Of a stretch of DNA of 43,721 nucleotides, positions 14,559 to 22,467 are shown in pieces. Positions within the stretch are counted from its first letter, which is position 1. Every line of letters starts with the position of its first letter. Origin of the DNA: an uncultured Clostridia bacterium (GTDB taxonomy: Bacteria; Bacillota; Clostridia; Christensenellales; Borkfalkiaceae); NCBI GenBank assembly GCA_947625695.1, contig CANQPO010000010.1:1-43721 (forward strand), written 5' to 3'. The position numbers and the translations under genes were made by a program. The notes under the pieces are model-generated. The model was not told the origin of the DNA. It saw nothing but the letters and a program-made list of their open reading frames with translations, and made no database searches.

Positions 14559-17245
14559 CAAATTTTTGCATAGACGTAGCAGCTGACCGAACCGATCTCC
14601 TGTTCGCCGCTCAAATTGCTTTGAAGGGCGGTGGTGCCTGCGGTAACGCCGTCGATATAGAGCGTCCAATTCCCCGCGGGAAGAGTGACCGACTTCGCCT
14701 TCTCCTCTGCGTTGTAGACCACGAACAATTCGTCGTCTCCCGCCTTCATCGTGAAGGAGACGGTCGCGCCGTCCTTCTTGACGCCCGAGATGATGTTTTC
14801 CGCCGTCGCCGAGCGGAGCACGGGGTGCGCCTTACGGAAGGCGATGAGGCCCTTGTAGTACTGCATCATCTTGTACTGCTCGGAGGTTTGTGTGAGCAAA
14901 TTCCATTGGATGTTGTTCACCTCGTCCGACGCGTTGTAGCTGTTTTCGTTGTAGCTGCCGTCCGCGTTCTTCTTCTGGCGGAGCATTTCCTCGCCCGCCT
15001 GCATGAAGGGAACGCCGAGCGCGGTCTGGATGATCGCCGCCGAGAGACGGTTGCGCTTGAGCCGGAGCTCCAACGTGTCGCTCCCCTCGCCATAGACGTA
15101 ACAGATGCGGTCCCACAGCGTGTTATTGTCGTGCGCGGAAACGTAGTTGATGACGTTCGTGGGGTTGTATGCGCTCCAATTCACGTCCGAAGCGGTGCCG
15201 ATGGCGCTGTTCTTCACGCCGCCGTTTACGCCGAACATGAGCTTTTCGATGTTCTCCGCCTTTGCTCCCGTCGCAAAGCCAGTATCCTTGATGTCGAATA
15301 CCGAGCCCTTGACCGCATCGCGGATGACGTCGTTGAAGAGGGAGACGCCGTTCTTCTTGCTCGTCCTGTTGAGTTCCTGCACATTTTTGAGAATGGCCTG
15401 CTTGCCCTCGTAGAGGGTGCTCGTGCCGCCCGTCCAGCCTTCGCCGTAGATGAGCGCATGCTCGTTCTGTTCATACACGACGTCTGCAATTGCCTGCATC
15501 GTCTCGATGTCGTGCAAGCCCATCAGGTCGAAACGGAACCCGTCGAGGTTGTACTCCGTCTGCCAATAGTGCACGGAGTCCACCATGTACTTGCGGAACA
15601 TGTAGCGGTCGGAAGCCGTCTCGTTGCCGCAGCCCGAGCCGTTGGAAGCCGTTCCGTTGGCGTTGAAGCGGTAGTAATAATAGGGCACAATCTTGTTGAA
15701 GTTGCTGTCCAGCCCGCTCGTGTGATTGTAGACAACGTCCATGATCACCCCGATGCCGGCCTTGTGGAGCGCCTGCACCATCTGCTTGTATTCCTTCACG
15801 CGCACCGCGCCGTCGGAAGGATCGGTGGAATAGCTCCCCTCTGGCACGTTGTAGTTCTTGGGATCGTACCCCCAGTTGAAGTCGGTGCAGGTCTCTTCGT
15901 CCACCGTCGCATAGTCGAAGGAGGGAAGAAGATGCACGTGCGTGATACCGAGTTCCTTCAAATAGTCCACGCCGACGGGAATGCCGTTTTCCTTGAGTCC
16001 CGTTTCGGTGAACGCAAGGTATTTTCCCTTATATTTGGACCCCGAGATCTTGTTGGAGAAGTCGCGTACATGCACTTCCCAAATCTCCGCGTCGGTGTAG
16101 TTTTCGAAGTTTGCGGGAGCGAAGGGCTCTTCCTCCCAGCCCTCGGGATCGGTGGTGTCGAGGTCGAGGATCATGCCGCGGTTGCCGTTCACCCCTGCCG
16201 ACACGGCATAGGGATCGACCGCTTCCTGCGTGCCGCCCGAGTTCTGCACGGTGTAGGTGTAGTACTTGCCCGAGAGGTTGCCGTCCGCCTCATACGTCCA
16301 GACGCCCTTTTCGCCGCGGGTGAGATATTGCGCTTGTTCCAAGCCGCCCGACTTGCCGTCTTTGTAAATGTTGAGGGTGACCCGCGTGCAGGTGGGAGCC
16401 CAAAGACGGAAGATCGTCTTATCCCCCGTGATTTCCACGCCGAGTTTGCCGTCGTAGTTGTATTCCTTGGTGAATTCTTCGCTCGAGAAATAGGTGAAAG
16501 GCACCATCACGACGGGATCGCCGAAGCCCTCGACAGTGACCTTGTACTGCGACCCGAGCTTGATCTCCTTCTCGAGAACGATGGTAAAGGCGCTGTCGCC
16601 GTTCTTTTGGATGCTCGCGATCTTCTGATACAGCCCGATGGCGTCGGCGACTTTGACGTTGGACGTCGTCGGCGCAAAGGTATCGCTGAGCGTGACGCGG
16701 ATGCTGTTCTTTGTCTGCATGTCCGCCATCATGATATATTTCATGCGCGTCAAGGTCTTACCTCCATCGGTACTGAGATAGTTGTTCGCGTCGCCCGCCT
16801 TGGTGTAGACGACGGTCTCCCGCTCCGAAATCGCAATATGGCGGTCAGAGTCGGAACCGTCCTTGGTGACGCCGTCCCAATTCGTGCTCCCCGGGACGCA
16901 GTTCAGGCGGATGATGTAGCCCACTTCCGTGATATTCGACGGGAAGTTGATAACCATCTTCGCGCCGTAATCGCATTCGTGCAGGAGCTGTCCGCCCATG
17001 CCGTCGGGTGAGTTGTCCCACCACACCCAAACGTCGATGTTTTCGTAGCCGTTGGGGTTGTTGTAATAGATGGTGAGCTGGTTCATGCCGTCCTCGAGCG
17101 GGAGAGAGTACTCTTCCCCCTCCGTTCCGCCGCTCGGCGTGTTCGTTCCGCCCTCATCCGGCGGCACTTCCGGTTCGCCGCAGGAACAGAGGGTGAAGAG
17201 CGCCGCCAGCATCAGAGCGACAAACGCAAGTATTCGCTTCTTCAT
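14558..17245 (-). CDS. pulA: Type I pullulanase, surface lipoprotein with CBM41
   Basis: 895 residues from the ATG at 17245. The frame is open much further upstream through malQ, but this start has GGAGG and opens a signal peptide with lipobox LCSC (Cys22). An acidic and Gly-rich linker is followed by a CBM41-like starch-binding module (about 50-150, with WVWWDN). Then comes a beta segment, a CBM48-like module near 265-350 (TIFRLWAPTCTRVTLNIY) and the GH13 barrel. The type I signature NWGYDP is at 457-462. Catalytic residues: Asp573 in GFRFDLMG, Glu602 in YGEGW, Asp706 in AHDNN. It cuts alpha-1,6 branches of pullulan, amylopectin or glycogen outside the cell. Its ATG overlaps the malQ stop by four bases. 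Confidence 0.95.
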   Translation of the reverse strand: MKKRILAFVALMLAALFTLCSCGEPEVPPDEGGTNTPSGGTEGEEYSLPLEDGMNQLTIYYNNPNGYENIDVWVWWDNSPDGMGGQLLHECDYGAKMVINFPSNITEVGYIIRLNCVPGSTNWDGVTKDGSDSDRHIAISERETVVYTKAGDANNYLSTDGGKTLTRMKYIMMADMQTKNSIRVTLSDTFAPTTSNVKVADAIGLYQKIASIQKNGDSAFTIVLEKEIKLGSQYKVTVEGFGDPVVMVPFTYFSSEEFTKEYNYDGKLGVEITGDKTIFRLWAPTCTRVTLNIYKDGKSGGLEQAQYLTRGEKGVWTYEADGNLSGKYYTYTVQNSGGTQEAVDPYAVSAGVNGNRGMILDLDTTDPEGWEEEPFAPANFENYTDAEIWEVHVRDFSNKISGSKYKGKYLAFTETGLKENGIPVGVDYLKELGITHVHLLPSFDYATVDEETCTDFNWGYDPKNYNVPEGSYSTDPSDGAVRVKEYKQMVQALHKAGIGVIMDVVYNHTSGLDSNFNKIVPYYYYRFNANGTASNGSGCGNETASDRYMFRKYMVDSVHYWQTEYNLDGFRFDLMGLHDIETMQAIADVVYEQNEHALIYGEGWTGGTSTLYEGKQAILKNVQELNRTSKKNGVSLFNDVIRDAVKGSVFDIKDTGFATGAKAENIEKLMFGVNGGVKNSAIGTASDVNWSAYNPTNVINYVSAHDNNTLWDRICYVYGEGSDTLELRLKRNRLSAAIIQTALGVPFMQAGEEMLRQKKNADGSYNENSYNASDEVNNIQWNLLTQTSEQYKMMQYYKGLIAFRKAHPVLRSATAENIISGVKKDGATVSFTMKAGDDELFVVYNAEEKAKSVTLPAGNWTLYIDGVTAGTTALQSNLSGEQEIGSVSCYVYAKI

Positions 17246-18753
17246 GACTTTCCTCCTTCTTTTTCCTTTCTGCCGCTTTCCGCCGCGAGTCCGTAGAGAT
17301 ATTTTCGCGCGGCGGCAGAAAGATCGCTTCCCAAAAATCGAAATGACCAATTCCCCTCGGAGACGACGGACGGATAATTCATGCGCCCCTCCTCCCCCAT
17401 GAACAGGACGTCCTGCATGGGAATGATCACGGTGTTTGCTTTGCTTGCGTACAGCAAGCGGTGAATGGTGCGGCAGATCGCCTTGTCGGACGAGCCGCGC
17501 ACCGGCACGCCCGCCCGCAGACACTCCGCGCGGAGGTCGGCGAGCATGCGCTCGCGCTCCTCCCCCTGCATATTGCCGATGCGGGTCATGAGCGTCTCGT
17601 TGTCGTGCGTCCCCGTATAGGCGACGTAGTTTGCCGTATAGTTGGAAGGCTTATGCTCGTTGAACGGGTCGCCGTCAAAGGCGTGCTGCAAGATCTTCAT
17701 GCCGGGATACCCCGTTTTTGCGACGACCTCGCGCACTTCCTCCGTCACGACGCCGAGATCCTCCGCTACAATGCGGCACTTCTCGAACCCCTCGAACAGT
17801 TCCGCCCCGGGACCTCTGCGCCACTCCCCCACCCGCGCGTCGCTCTCGCCCGCGGGAATGCAGTAAAAGCGGGCAAAGCCGATGAAGTGGTCGATGCGCA
17901 ATATGTCATAGAGACGCAAGCCGCTGAGAATGCGGCTGTGCCACCACGCATAACCGTCCTTTTTCATTTTCTCCCAATCGTAGACGGGGTTCCCCCATAG
18001 CTGCCCTGAAGCGGAAAAGGCGTCGGGGGGTACGCCCGCTTGGGCAGCCGGGGAACCGTCGTCCTTAAGGAGGAATAGCGCGTCGCCGTATTTCCACGTC
18101 TCTACACTGTCGTAGGCGACATAGAACGGGATGTCTCCCATGATCTCGACGCCGCGCTCGTTGGCATATTCCTTCAGCTTTCTCCATTGGCGGAGAAAGA
18201 GAAATTGCGTAAATTGATGATAGACGATCTCTTCTTCGTGCTCGCGGGCGAATTGCTCCACGCGCGTTTCCTCAAATACGGCGTACTCCTCCCACTCTTC
18301 GAAGGCGGCGCCGCCGAACCTGTCCTTGAGCGCCATAAAGACGGCGTAGTCGCGGTATTGCTCTTCGCCGCAAAAGCGCACAAAGGCGGGGTCGCTCCGG
18401 TCAAACCGCGCGAACGCCTTTTTGAGGACGCCCTTGCGCAGACGGTAGAGTTTCCCATAGTCCACGCGGCGGGGGTCGTCTCCCCAATCGAGCGAAGCAT
18501 ACTCTTCTTTGAGGAGCAGCCCCTCTTTTGCGAGAAAGTCGAGGTCGATAAAATATGGATTGAGCGCCTGCGCGCCGTTGGATTGATAAGGGCTGTCGCC
18601 GAAGGAGGTGGGCTGCAGGGGCAAAACCTGCCAAATTTTACAGCCCGCCCCTTTGAGAAAGTCCACAAAGCGGTAGGCGGCGCGCCCCAAAGTCCCTATT
18701 CCGTAGGGGGAAGGTAAGGAGGAGATCGGCATCAGAATGCCTGCGGTCTTCAT
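17242..18753 (-). CDS. malQ: 4-alpha-glucanotransferase (amylomaltase)
   Basis: 503 residues, cytoplasmic, family GH77 over the whole length. Starts with AGILMPISSLPSPYGIGTLG, the typical first strand and substrate loop. Catalytic residues: nucleophile Asp288 in LRIDHF, acid/base Glu331 in AEDLG, and Asp384 in GTHDNETL. It disproportionates imported maltodextrins, releasing glucose and longer chains. First gene of the minus-strand sugar locus, with its own promoter and divergent from the LacI-type regulator. Overlaps pulA by four bases (ATGA), so an intracellular and an extracellular enzyme are made from one coupled mRNA. No maltodextrin phosphorylase gene is seen in the window. Confidence 0.95.
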   Translation of the reverse strand: MKTAGILMPISSLPSPYGIGTLGRAAYRFVDFLKGAGCKIWQVLPLQPTSFGDSPYQSNGAQALNPYFIDLDFLAKEGLLLKEEYASLDWGDDPRRVDYGKLYRLRKGVLKKAFARFDRSDPAFVRFCGEEQYRDYAVFMALKDRFGGAAFEEWEEYAVFEETRVEQFAREHEEEIVYHQFTQFLFLRQWRKLKEYANERGVEIMGDIPFYVAYDSVETWKYGDALFLLKDDGSPAAQAGVPPDAFSASGQLWGNPVYDWEKMKKDGYAWWHSRILSGLRLYDILRIDHFIGFARFYCIPAGESDARVGEWRRGPGAELFEGFEKCRIVAEDLGVVTEEVREVVAKTGYPGMKILQHAFDGDPFNEHKPSNYTANYVAYTGTHDNETLMTRIGNMQGEERERMLADLRAECLRAGVPVRGSSDKAICRTIHRLLYASKANTVIIPMQDVLFMGEEGRMNYPSVVSEGNWSFRFLGSDLSAAARKYLYGLAAESGRKEKEGGKS

Positions 18754-18785
18754 ACTTGCGCCTCCTTTTTTCGAAATGTGATTTT

Positions 18786-18814
18786 ATTTTAACACAATAT
18801 GTGAAATATTGCAA
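18786..18814 (-). promoter_or_regulatory. Sigma-A type promoter of malQ-pulA
   Basis: TTGCAA (18814-18809), 17-nt spacer, TAAAAT (18791-18786) on the minus strand, about 33 nt before the malQ start. The spacer carries the inverted repeat reported separately. Confidence 0.65.
18795..18811. promoter_or_regulatory. Candidate operator inside the malQ promoter
   Basis: CAATAT, five bases, ATATTG: a perfect 6-bp inverted repeat lying in the spacer between -35 and -10 of the malQ promoter. A repressor bound here would block RNA polymerase. The binding protein is not known. Confidence 0.35.
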
Positions 18815-18857
18815 CTGTTTTTTTCGAAAAAAGTAAAATTTTTTAGAAATCTTGCTT

Positions 18858-18865
18858 AAACGTTT
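18858..18865. promoter_or_regulatory. Candidate LacI-family operator core AAACGTTT
   Basis: A palindromic AAACGTTT with central CG, the form bound by many LacI/MalR-type regulators. It lies between the divergent malQ and LacI-type promoters, about 50 nt upstream of each. Only one copy seen. Confidence 0.35.
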
Positions 18866-18914
18866 CGTTTTTCGAAATTTTCGGCATTTTTCTGCGCAAA
18901 ATTGTGAGAATGCG

Positions 18915-18943
18915 TTGACAAACGCCTCCGAATATAATATAAT
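18915..18943 (+). promoter_or_regulatory. Full-consensus promoter of the LacI-type regulator
   Basis: TTGACA at 18915-18920, 17 nt, TATAAT at 18938-18943: both boxes match the sigma-A consensus exactly. The ATG follows at 18976. Confidence 0.85.
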
Positions 18944-18975
18944 GGCTCTAAGTATTACCGCAAGCGAGGTTCTTT

Positions 18976-19953
18976 ATGACGCTGACCGATATTGCCAAAC
19001 AACTCAATCTTTCCGTTCCCACAGTGAGCAAAGCGCTCAATGGATCGGCGGAAATCGCCGAGGAGACAAAAAAGCGCGTATGCGAATACGCACAGTCGGT
19101 GGGATACAAGACCCGCAAGTCGGTGGCGATTATCGGGCGGCTCGCCCTTCTCTGGGGACGGCAGCCGCGGGCGGGCGAACCCCTTTCGGAGATCGCGCAG
19201 GCATTCCGCGAGGCGGCGCAGAACGCGCGCTATGTGGTGGAATCGGACATCATGGACGGCGACTTCGACCTCAACGACTATATGGCGTCCAACCATTTCC
19301 TCGGCGCGATTTTGCTCGACATCAACTTCCGCTCCCCCGTCTACTCCCGTCTGCACCACACAAAGTATCCCGTGGTGCTCGTGGATAACTACATCATGGA
19401 CAACCCCCTCATCTCCGCCGTCGGGAGCGACAATATCCATGCGGTCGAAGAGGCGGTGGACTATCTCGTCCGCCTCGGGCACGAGCGCATCGCCTTTCTC
19501 GGCGGCGAGCTCCAATCGCGCGTGGGGACGGAGCGGCTTGCGGGCTACATTCTCGGGCTCGCCAAAAACAGCATAGAATACCGCTATGACATCACTTACT
19601 TCGGCGATTATTCCCTCCACTCTGGGGAGGAGGCCGCCGAGTACTATCTGCAGAACAACAAGCAGTTCTCCGCGATCATCTGCGCGTCCGACCTGATGGC
19701 GCACGGCTTCATCCGCCGCATGACCCTTGCGGGAAAACGCATTCCGCAGGACATCTCGGTGATCGGCTACGATGATATCCCCATCGACCCCGACGTACAG
19801 CTCACGACAATTCGGCAGGACTTCGAAAAGACGGGCGCGCTCGGGTTTCAGGCGCTCGAGCTGCTCATCAAAGGAATGCCCTCCCAGCGGGCGATGGTGG
19901 GCTATAAACTCATCTCGCGCGGGTCCACTTCCTACCGCAGAATGCAATCTTGA
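18976..19953 (+). CDS. LacI/GalR-family transcriptional regulator of the maltodextrin locus
   Basis: 325 residues. The N-terminal winged-hinge HTH reads TLTDIAKQLNLSVPTVSKALNG and similar text over residues 2-23, followed by the hinge helix region near 45-55. The rest is a periplasmic-binding-type sugar-sensing domain, with HERIAFLGG, SAIICASDLMAHG and ISVIGYDDIP as its usual markers. Transcribed away from malQ with a consensus promoter, so a role as MalR-like local regulator is likely. Effector sugar unknown; the hinge and HTH look intact. A terminator follows directly. Inference from position only that it controls malQ-pulA and the transport operon. Confidence 0.93.
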   Translation: MTLTDIAKQLNLSVPTVSKALNGSAEIAEETKKRVCEYAQSVGYKTRKSVAIIGRLALLWGRQPRAGEPLSEIAQAFREAAQNARYVVESDIMDGDFDLNDYMASNHFLGAILLDINFRSPVYSRLHHTKYPVVLVDNYIMDNPLISAVGSDNIHAVEEAVDYLVRLGHERIAFLGGELQSRVGTERLAGYILGLAKNSIEYRYDITYFGDYSLHSGEEAAEYYLQNNKQFSAIICASDLMAHGFIRRMTLAGKRIPQDISVIGYDDIPIDPDVQLTTIRQDFEKTGALGFQALELLIKGMPSQRAMVGYKLISRGSTSYRRMQS

Positions 19954-19963
19954 ATTTTTACAG

Positions 19964-20002
19964 AAAAACAGCCTTGCCGCACCTCGGCAAGGCTGTTTTT
20001 TC
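19964..20002 (+). terminator. Bidirectional terminator between the LacI-type gene and the ASCH gene
   Basis: A 16-bp stem (19964-19979 and 19985-20000) with a five-base loop and a run of T on both strands. It ends the regulator mRNA and the convergent minus-strand operon that ends at 20010. Confidence 0.9.
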
Positions 20003-20009
20003 TTCCTAT

Positions 20010-20351
20010 TTATAATAATGTAATGTAGAGCCCCACCACGCCGAAGGTTTTTTGGGCGGCGTGGGAATAGTATCTCTCCATGTCCCGAGGGGAGGCATGC
20101 GGAAGGGTCTCTTTGGTATATCCGCATTCGAGGAGCGGAAGGGCGCGATAGAGCGCTTCGAAATCGGGAAAGACTTTCTTCCCCAACACCTTTGTCAAGA
20201 GCGTCTGCCCCGTGGCGTTGTCCGTGAACATAATCTCGTCGCCGACCCCGATCTTTCTGCGCTTTTCGTCGTTGAGGCGCAGTTCGTATCTTTTGCGTCC
20301 GCTTGCGATCATCAAAAAGGGCGCGTGGTCGAGCTTCATCTCGTGCCGCAT
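20010..20351 (-). CDS. ASCH-domain protein (PUA-like fold)
   Basis: 113 residues, nearly all one ASCH domain. Seen: an N-terminal MKLDHAPFLMIASGRKRYELRL, with the conserved KxxExR-like patch, then KIGVGDEIMF, and a closing FGVVGLYITLL strand. ASCH proteins bind RNA or nucleotides; some act as N4-acetylcytidine amidohydrolases, but no specific activity can be assigned here. Start MRHE chosen because AGGAG lies 11 bases upstream; an inner ATG (MKL) three residues later is possible. Last gene of the long minus-strand run, 15 nt after the histidine phosphatase gene and before a bidirectional terminator. Confidence 0.8.
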   Translation of the reverse strand: MRHEMKLDHAPFLMIASGRKRYELRLNDEKRRKIGVGDEIMFTDNATGQTLLTKVLGKKVFPDFEALYRALPLLECGYTKETLPHASPRDMERYYSHAAQKTFGVVGLYITLL

Positions 20352-20366
20352 TATGTTAAGTTCTCC

Positions 20367-20897
20367 TCACAATTCATATTCCTCGATCGCGCCGTTGGGC
20401 TGGGAGTAGGCATAGAACTCCTCGTCCGTCATCTGCCTGAAATAGCTGCGGATGATCCTGCATGCGCTCCCGTGAGAGACGAGAAAAATATTCTGTCCCG
20501 CATACTTCTCCCTGATTTCATCGAGAAATTCATAGACACGCGCCGCGACCTGCAAGTTGGACTCGCCGTGCGGGTATTGCAGTGCGAAACTGTAGCGGTA
20601 GACTTTGCCCTCGGGCGCCTCCACGCTCGTGCCCTCGAACGCGCCGAAATCGCGCTCCTTCAGGCGGTCGTCGAAGAGAATGGGGATGTTCCGCTCCCCC
20701 ACGATGGCAAGCGCCGTCTCCCGCGCCCGCAGAAGGGGCGAGGAGATGACGAGGGAAAACGTTAGCTCCTTCGCCTTTTGGGTGAGCGCCTCAGCCTCCT
20801 CTTTGCCCCGCGGCGAGAGCGGAATGTCGCTGCTGCCGCAATAGATCTTTTTTTCGCTGCATTCGGTACTGCAATGCCGCGCAACGTAAAGTTTCAT
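20367..20897 (-). CDS. Histidine phosphatase family protein (phosphoglycerate mutase-like)
   Basis: 176 residues. The catalytic motif is RHCSTE at 7-12, with Cys where the family normally has Gly (RHG); His8 would carry the phosphate. Other landmarks: YCGSSDIPLSPRGKEEA, SPLLRARETA with the conserved Arg, LKERDFGAFEG with the acid Glu, and VSHGSACR with the second His. Similar enzymes remove phosphate from alpha-ribazole phosphate, phosphosugars or phosphoproteins; the substrate is not evident. Preceded by a strong hairpin and then an A-rich ribosome region (AAAGAGGG). Cytoplasmic. Confidence 0.88.
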   Translation of the reverse strand: MKLYVARHCSTECSEKKIYCGSSDIPLSPRGKEEAEALTQKAKELTFSLVISSPLLRARETALAIVGERNIPILFDDRLKERDFGAFEGTSVEAPEGKVYRYSFALQYPHGESNLQVAARVYEFLDEIREKYAGQNIFLVSHGSACRIIRSYFRQMTDEEFYAYSQPNGAIEEYEL

Positions 20898-20914
20898 ATG
20901 CCCTCTTTTTTTAC

Positions 20915-20950
20915 CTCTTCGCCCGCAGGCAAAGCTCTGCGGGCGAAGAG
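20915..20950 (-). other. Strong intercistronic hairpin without T-run
   Basis: A 14-bp GC-rich stem (20915-20928 and 20937-20950) between the peptidase E stop and the histidine phosphatase start. On the minus strand it is followed by A residues, not T, so it is not a standard terminator. It may separate or protect mRNA segments. Confidence 0.6.
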
Positions 20951-20951
20951 A

Positions 20952-21638
20952 TTAGAATTGTGTTTTTACCAGTCGCTGTCCGTCCGTGCCGTCCAAAAGC
21001 CAGACTTTTCCGTCGCCAGAGACGCACTTCTGCGGCTCGCCGTCTATAAATTCGACCGCCGCGCCGTTCTCGAGCCCCCACGCGAGGAGACCCTCTTTGA
21101 GCACGACTTCATCGAATTCCGCCGCCCGCTCGTTGTAGTGGGGACACGCCGTCCCCTTCAGCCAACCGAGCCCGCCGTACATGGCGTATTCTCCCTCGAC
21201 GACGGAGTCCGAATACATCTCGTCGAACCAGCAGATCGCCCCCGCCGAGAGGCCCGCAACGAGCACGCCGCGCTCGTATGCCTCTTTGATGAGCGGAAGC
21301 AGCCCGCTCTGTTTCCAATGCTCGAGCATGAACACGGTGTTGCCGCCGCCGATGTAGAGAAAGTCGGCCTTTTCGAACTTCCCCCTCATCTTTTCGAGGT
21401 CCCACTCCCTGTTTACGGTGAGCGCGACGTCCGTCTTTAACCCGAAAATGCCCGTATATACCTTGTGAAAGGTGTTGTAGTAGGGCATGCAGTCGTGGCT
21501 TGCGGTGGGAAGAAAGAGCCCGCACGCCCGCCTCTCCCCCGCCGCCTTTTTGGCTTCGGAGGCGATGTATTCGTCGATTGCAAGCGTCTCTTTGTTTTTG
21601 AGTTCTCCCCCGCCGATGGCGAGAATGCGCTTAGTCAT
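20952..21638 (-). CDS. pepE: Peptidase E-like (S51) peptidase
   Basis: 228 residues, cytoplasmic. Starts with a nucleotide-like RILAIGGGEL strand, then FLYIGGGNT and the nucleophile elbow GLSAGA with Ser131, as in dipeptidase E and cyanophycinase-type S51 enzymes. ASHDC and YGGLGWLKG fit the family. Members split Asp-X dipeptides or serve peptide recycling. The ATG at 21638 lies inside the end of the PII-like gene (8-base overlap), so it is translationally coupled to that gene. A role in common with the transporter is not obvious. Confidence 0.85.
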   Translation of the reverse strand: MTKRILAIGGGELKNKETLAIDEYIASEAKKAAGERRACGLFLPTASHDCMPYYNTFHKVYTGIFGLKTDVALTVNREWDLEKMRGKFEKADFLYIGGGNTVFMLEHWKQSGLLPLIKEAYERGVLVAGLSAGAICWFDEMYSDSVVEGEYAMYGGLGWLKGTACPHYNERAAEFDEVVLKEGLLAWGLENGAAVEFIDGEPQKCVSGDGKVWLLDGTDGQRLVKTQF

Positions 21639-22467
21639 GCTTCTCCTCTTGCTGCTCGGCTCTCATCTCCTCCTCGTCTGCCGCCGAGATGCCCGCCGTT
21701 CTGTCCACGGGCAGGGAGAAGATGACGCCGCCCGCCTCCGTCTTTAAGCCGACCTTCTCGGAGAGGGCGTTCATGATTGCGAGCTTGCTCTCCCGCTTCG
21801 ATAGCACGAGCAAAATTTCCTGCTCCCGCGCGAGGGTTATGCCGATGAACTGCTCCGCCTTGTCGTTTTCGAGGGCGCGGGCACGCAGAATGGTGCCGCC
21901 CGCCGCGCCCGCGGAGCGCGCCGCTTCCAACGCCTCGTCCACCCGTCCCGCCTCTACCGCGGCGACGATGAGATCGTATTTTCTGTCTTGGTTTGTCATG
22001 ATCTTTTTGCCCTCCGTCGTCTTGTTGGTTGCCGCCTTCAAAAGCCCGTTTGCCGTGATCTCCGAAATTCCCGTCAGCGGCATGGTGAAAGAAATTCCCT
22101 TGCCCACGAGATACAGCGCCATTCTCGTGCGCAGGACCTTTAAAATCGCATCCTCGTCGCTTTCGGGAATGAGCGAGACGACCACCGATTTCACGCTCTC
22201 GCCGATGCCCAAATAGTCGAGAAGCTGGGAGCGCGCCGTGCCCGTGCCCGTAAAGGTGCAGGAGAGGGAAACGGAAATGTCGTCCAAAATTTCCTTGAGC
22301 TTCCCCTCGTCCGAGGGACTGACGACGCTCATGAGAAGTTTGATACGGTTGGGTTTTTTGGGAGCGGGCTGTTTTACGCCGATCATCTCCCCCACCTTGC
22401 CGCCCGCGGAAATGAGGCTGTGGACGATCTGGGCGGCGGGGTTCTTGTTTTCGTGCTTGTCGCTCAT
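21631..22467 (-). CDS. Tandem PII-like signalling protein
   Basis: 278 residues. Two ferredoxin-fold PII-like modules in one chain: residues about 41-134 (RIKLLMSVVSPSDEGKLKEI to GISFTMPLTGIS) and 162-261 (DLIVAAVEAGRVDEALEAAR, AGAAGGTILRARA, GVIFSLPVDRTAGI). The second has the closest PII look, with a short T-loop. The T-loop Tyr of GlnB is absent, so uridylylation is not expected. PII-like proteins bind nucleotides or ions and gate a partner. The start overlaps the transporter stop by four bases, so the pair is coupled and this is very likely the transporter's regulatory subunit. The N-terminal 40 residues are charged and probably flexible. Confidence 0.85.
   Translation of the reverse strand: MSDKHENKNPAAQIVHSLISAGGKVGEMIGVKQPAPKKPNRIKLLMSVVSPSDEGKLKEILDDISVSLSCTFTGTGTARSQLLDYLGIGESVKSVVVSLIPESDEDAILKVLRTRMALYLVGKGISFTMPLTGISEITANGLLKAATNKTTEGKKIMTNQDRKYDLIVAAVEAGRVDEALEAARSAGAAGGTILRARALENDKAEQFIGITLAREQEILLVLSKRESKLAIMNALSEKVGLKTEAGGVIFSLPVDRTAGISAADEEEMRAEQQEEKHD

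Noticed and set aside
14621-17011. Plus-strand frame of nearly 800 codons opposite pulA
   Set aside because: Antisense shadow of pullulanase codons; no start signal and no recognisable fold.
17246-17524. Upstream extension of the pullulanase frame
   Set aside because: Runs through malQ, is Arg/His rich, and the signal peptide with GGAGG at 17245 is a clear start.
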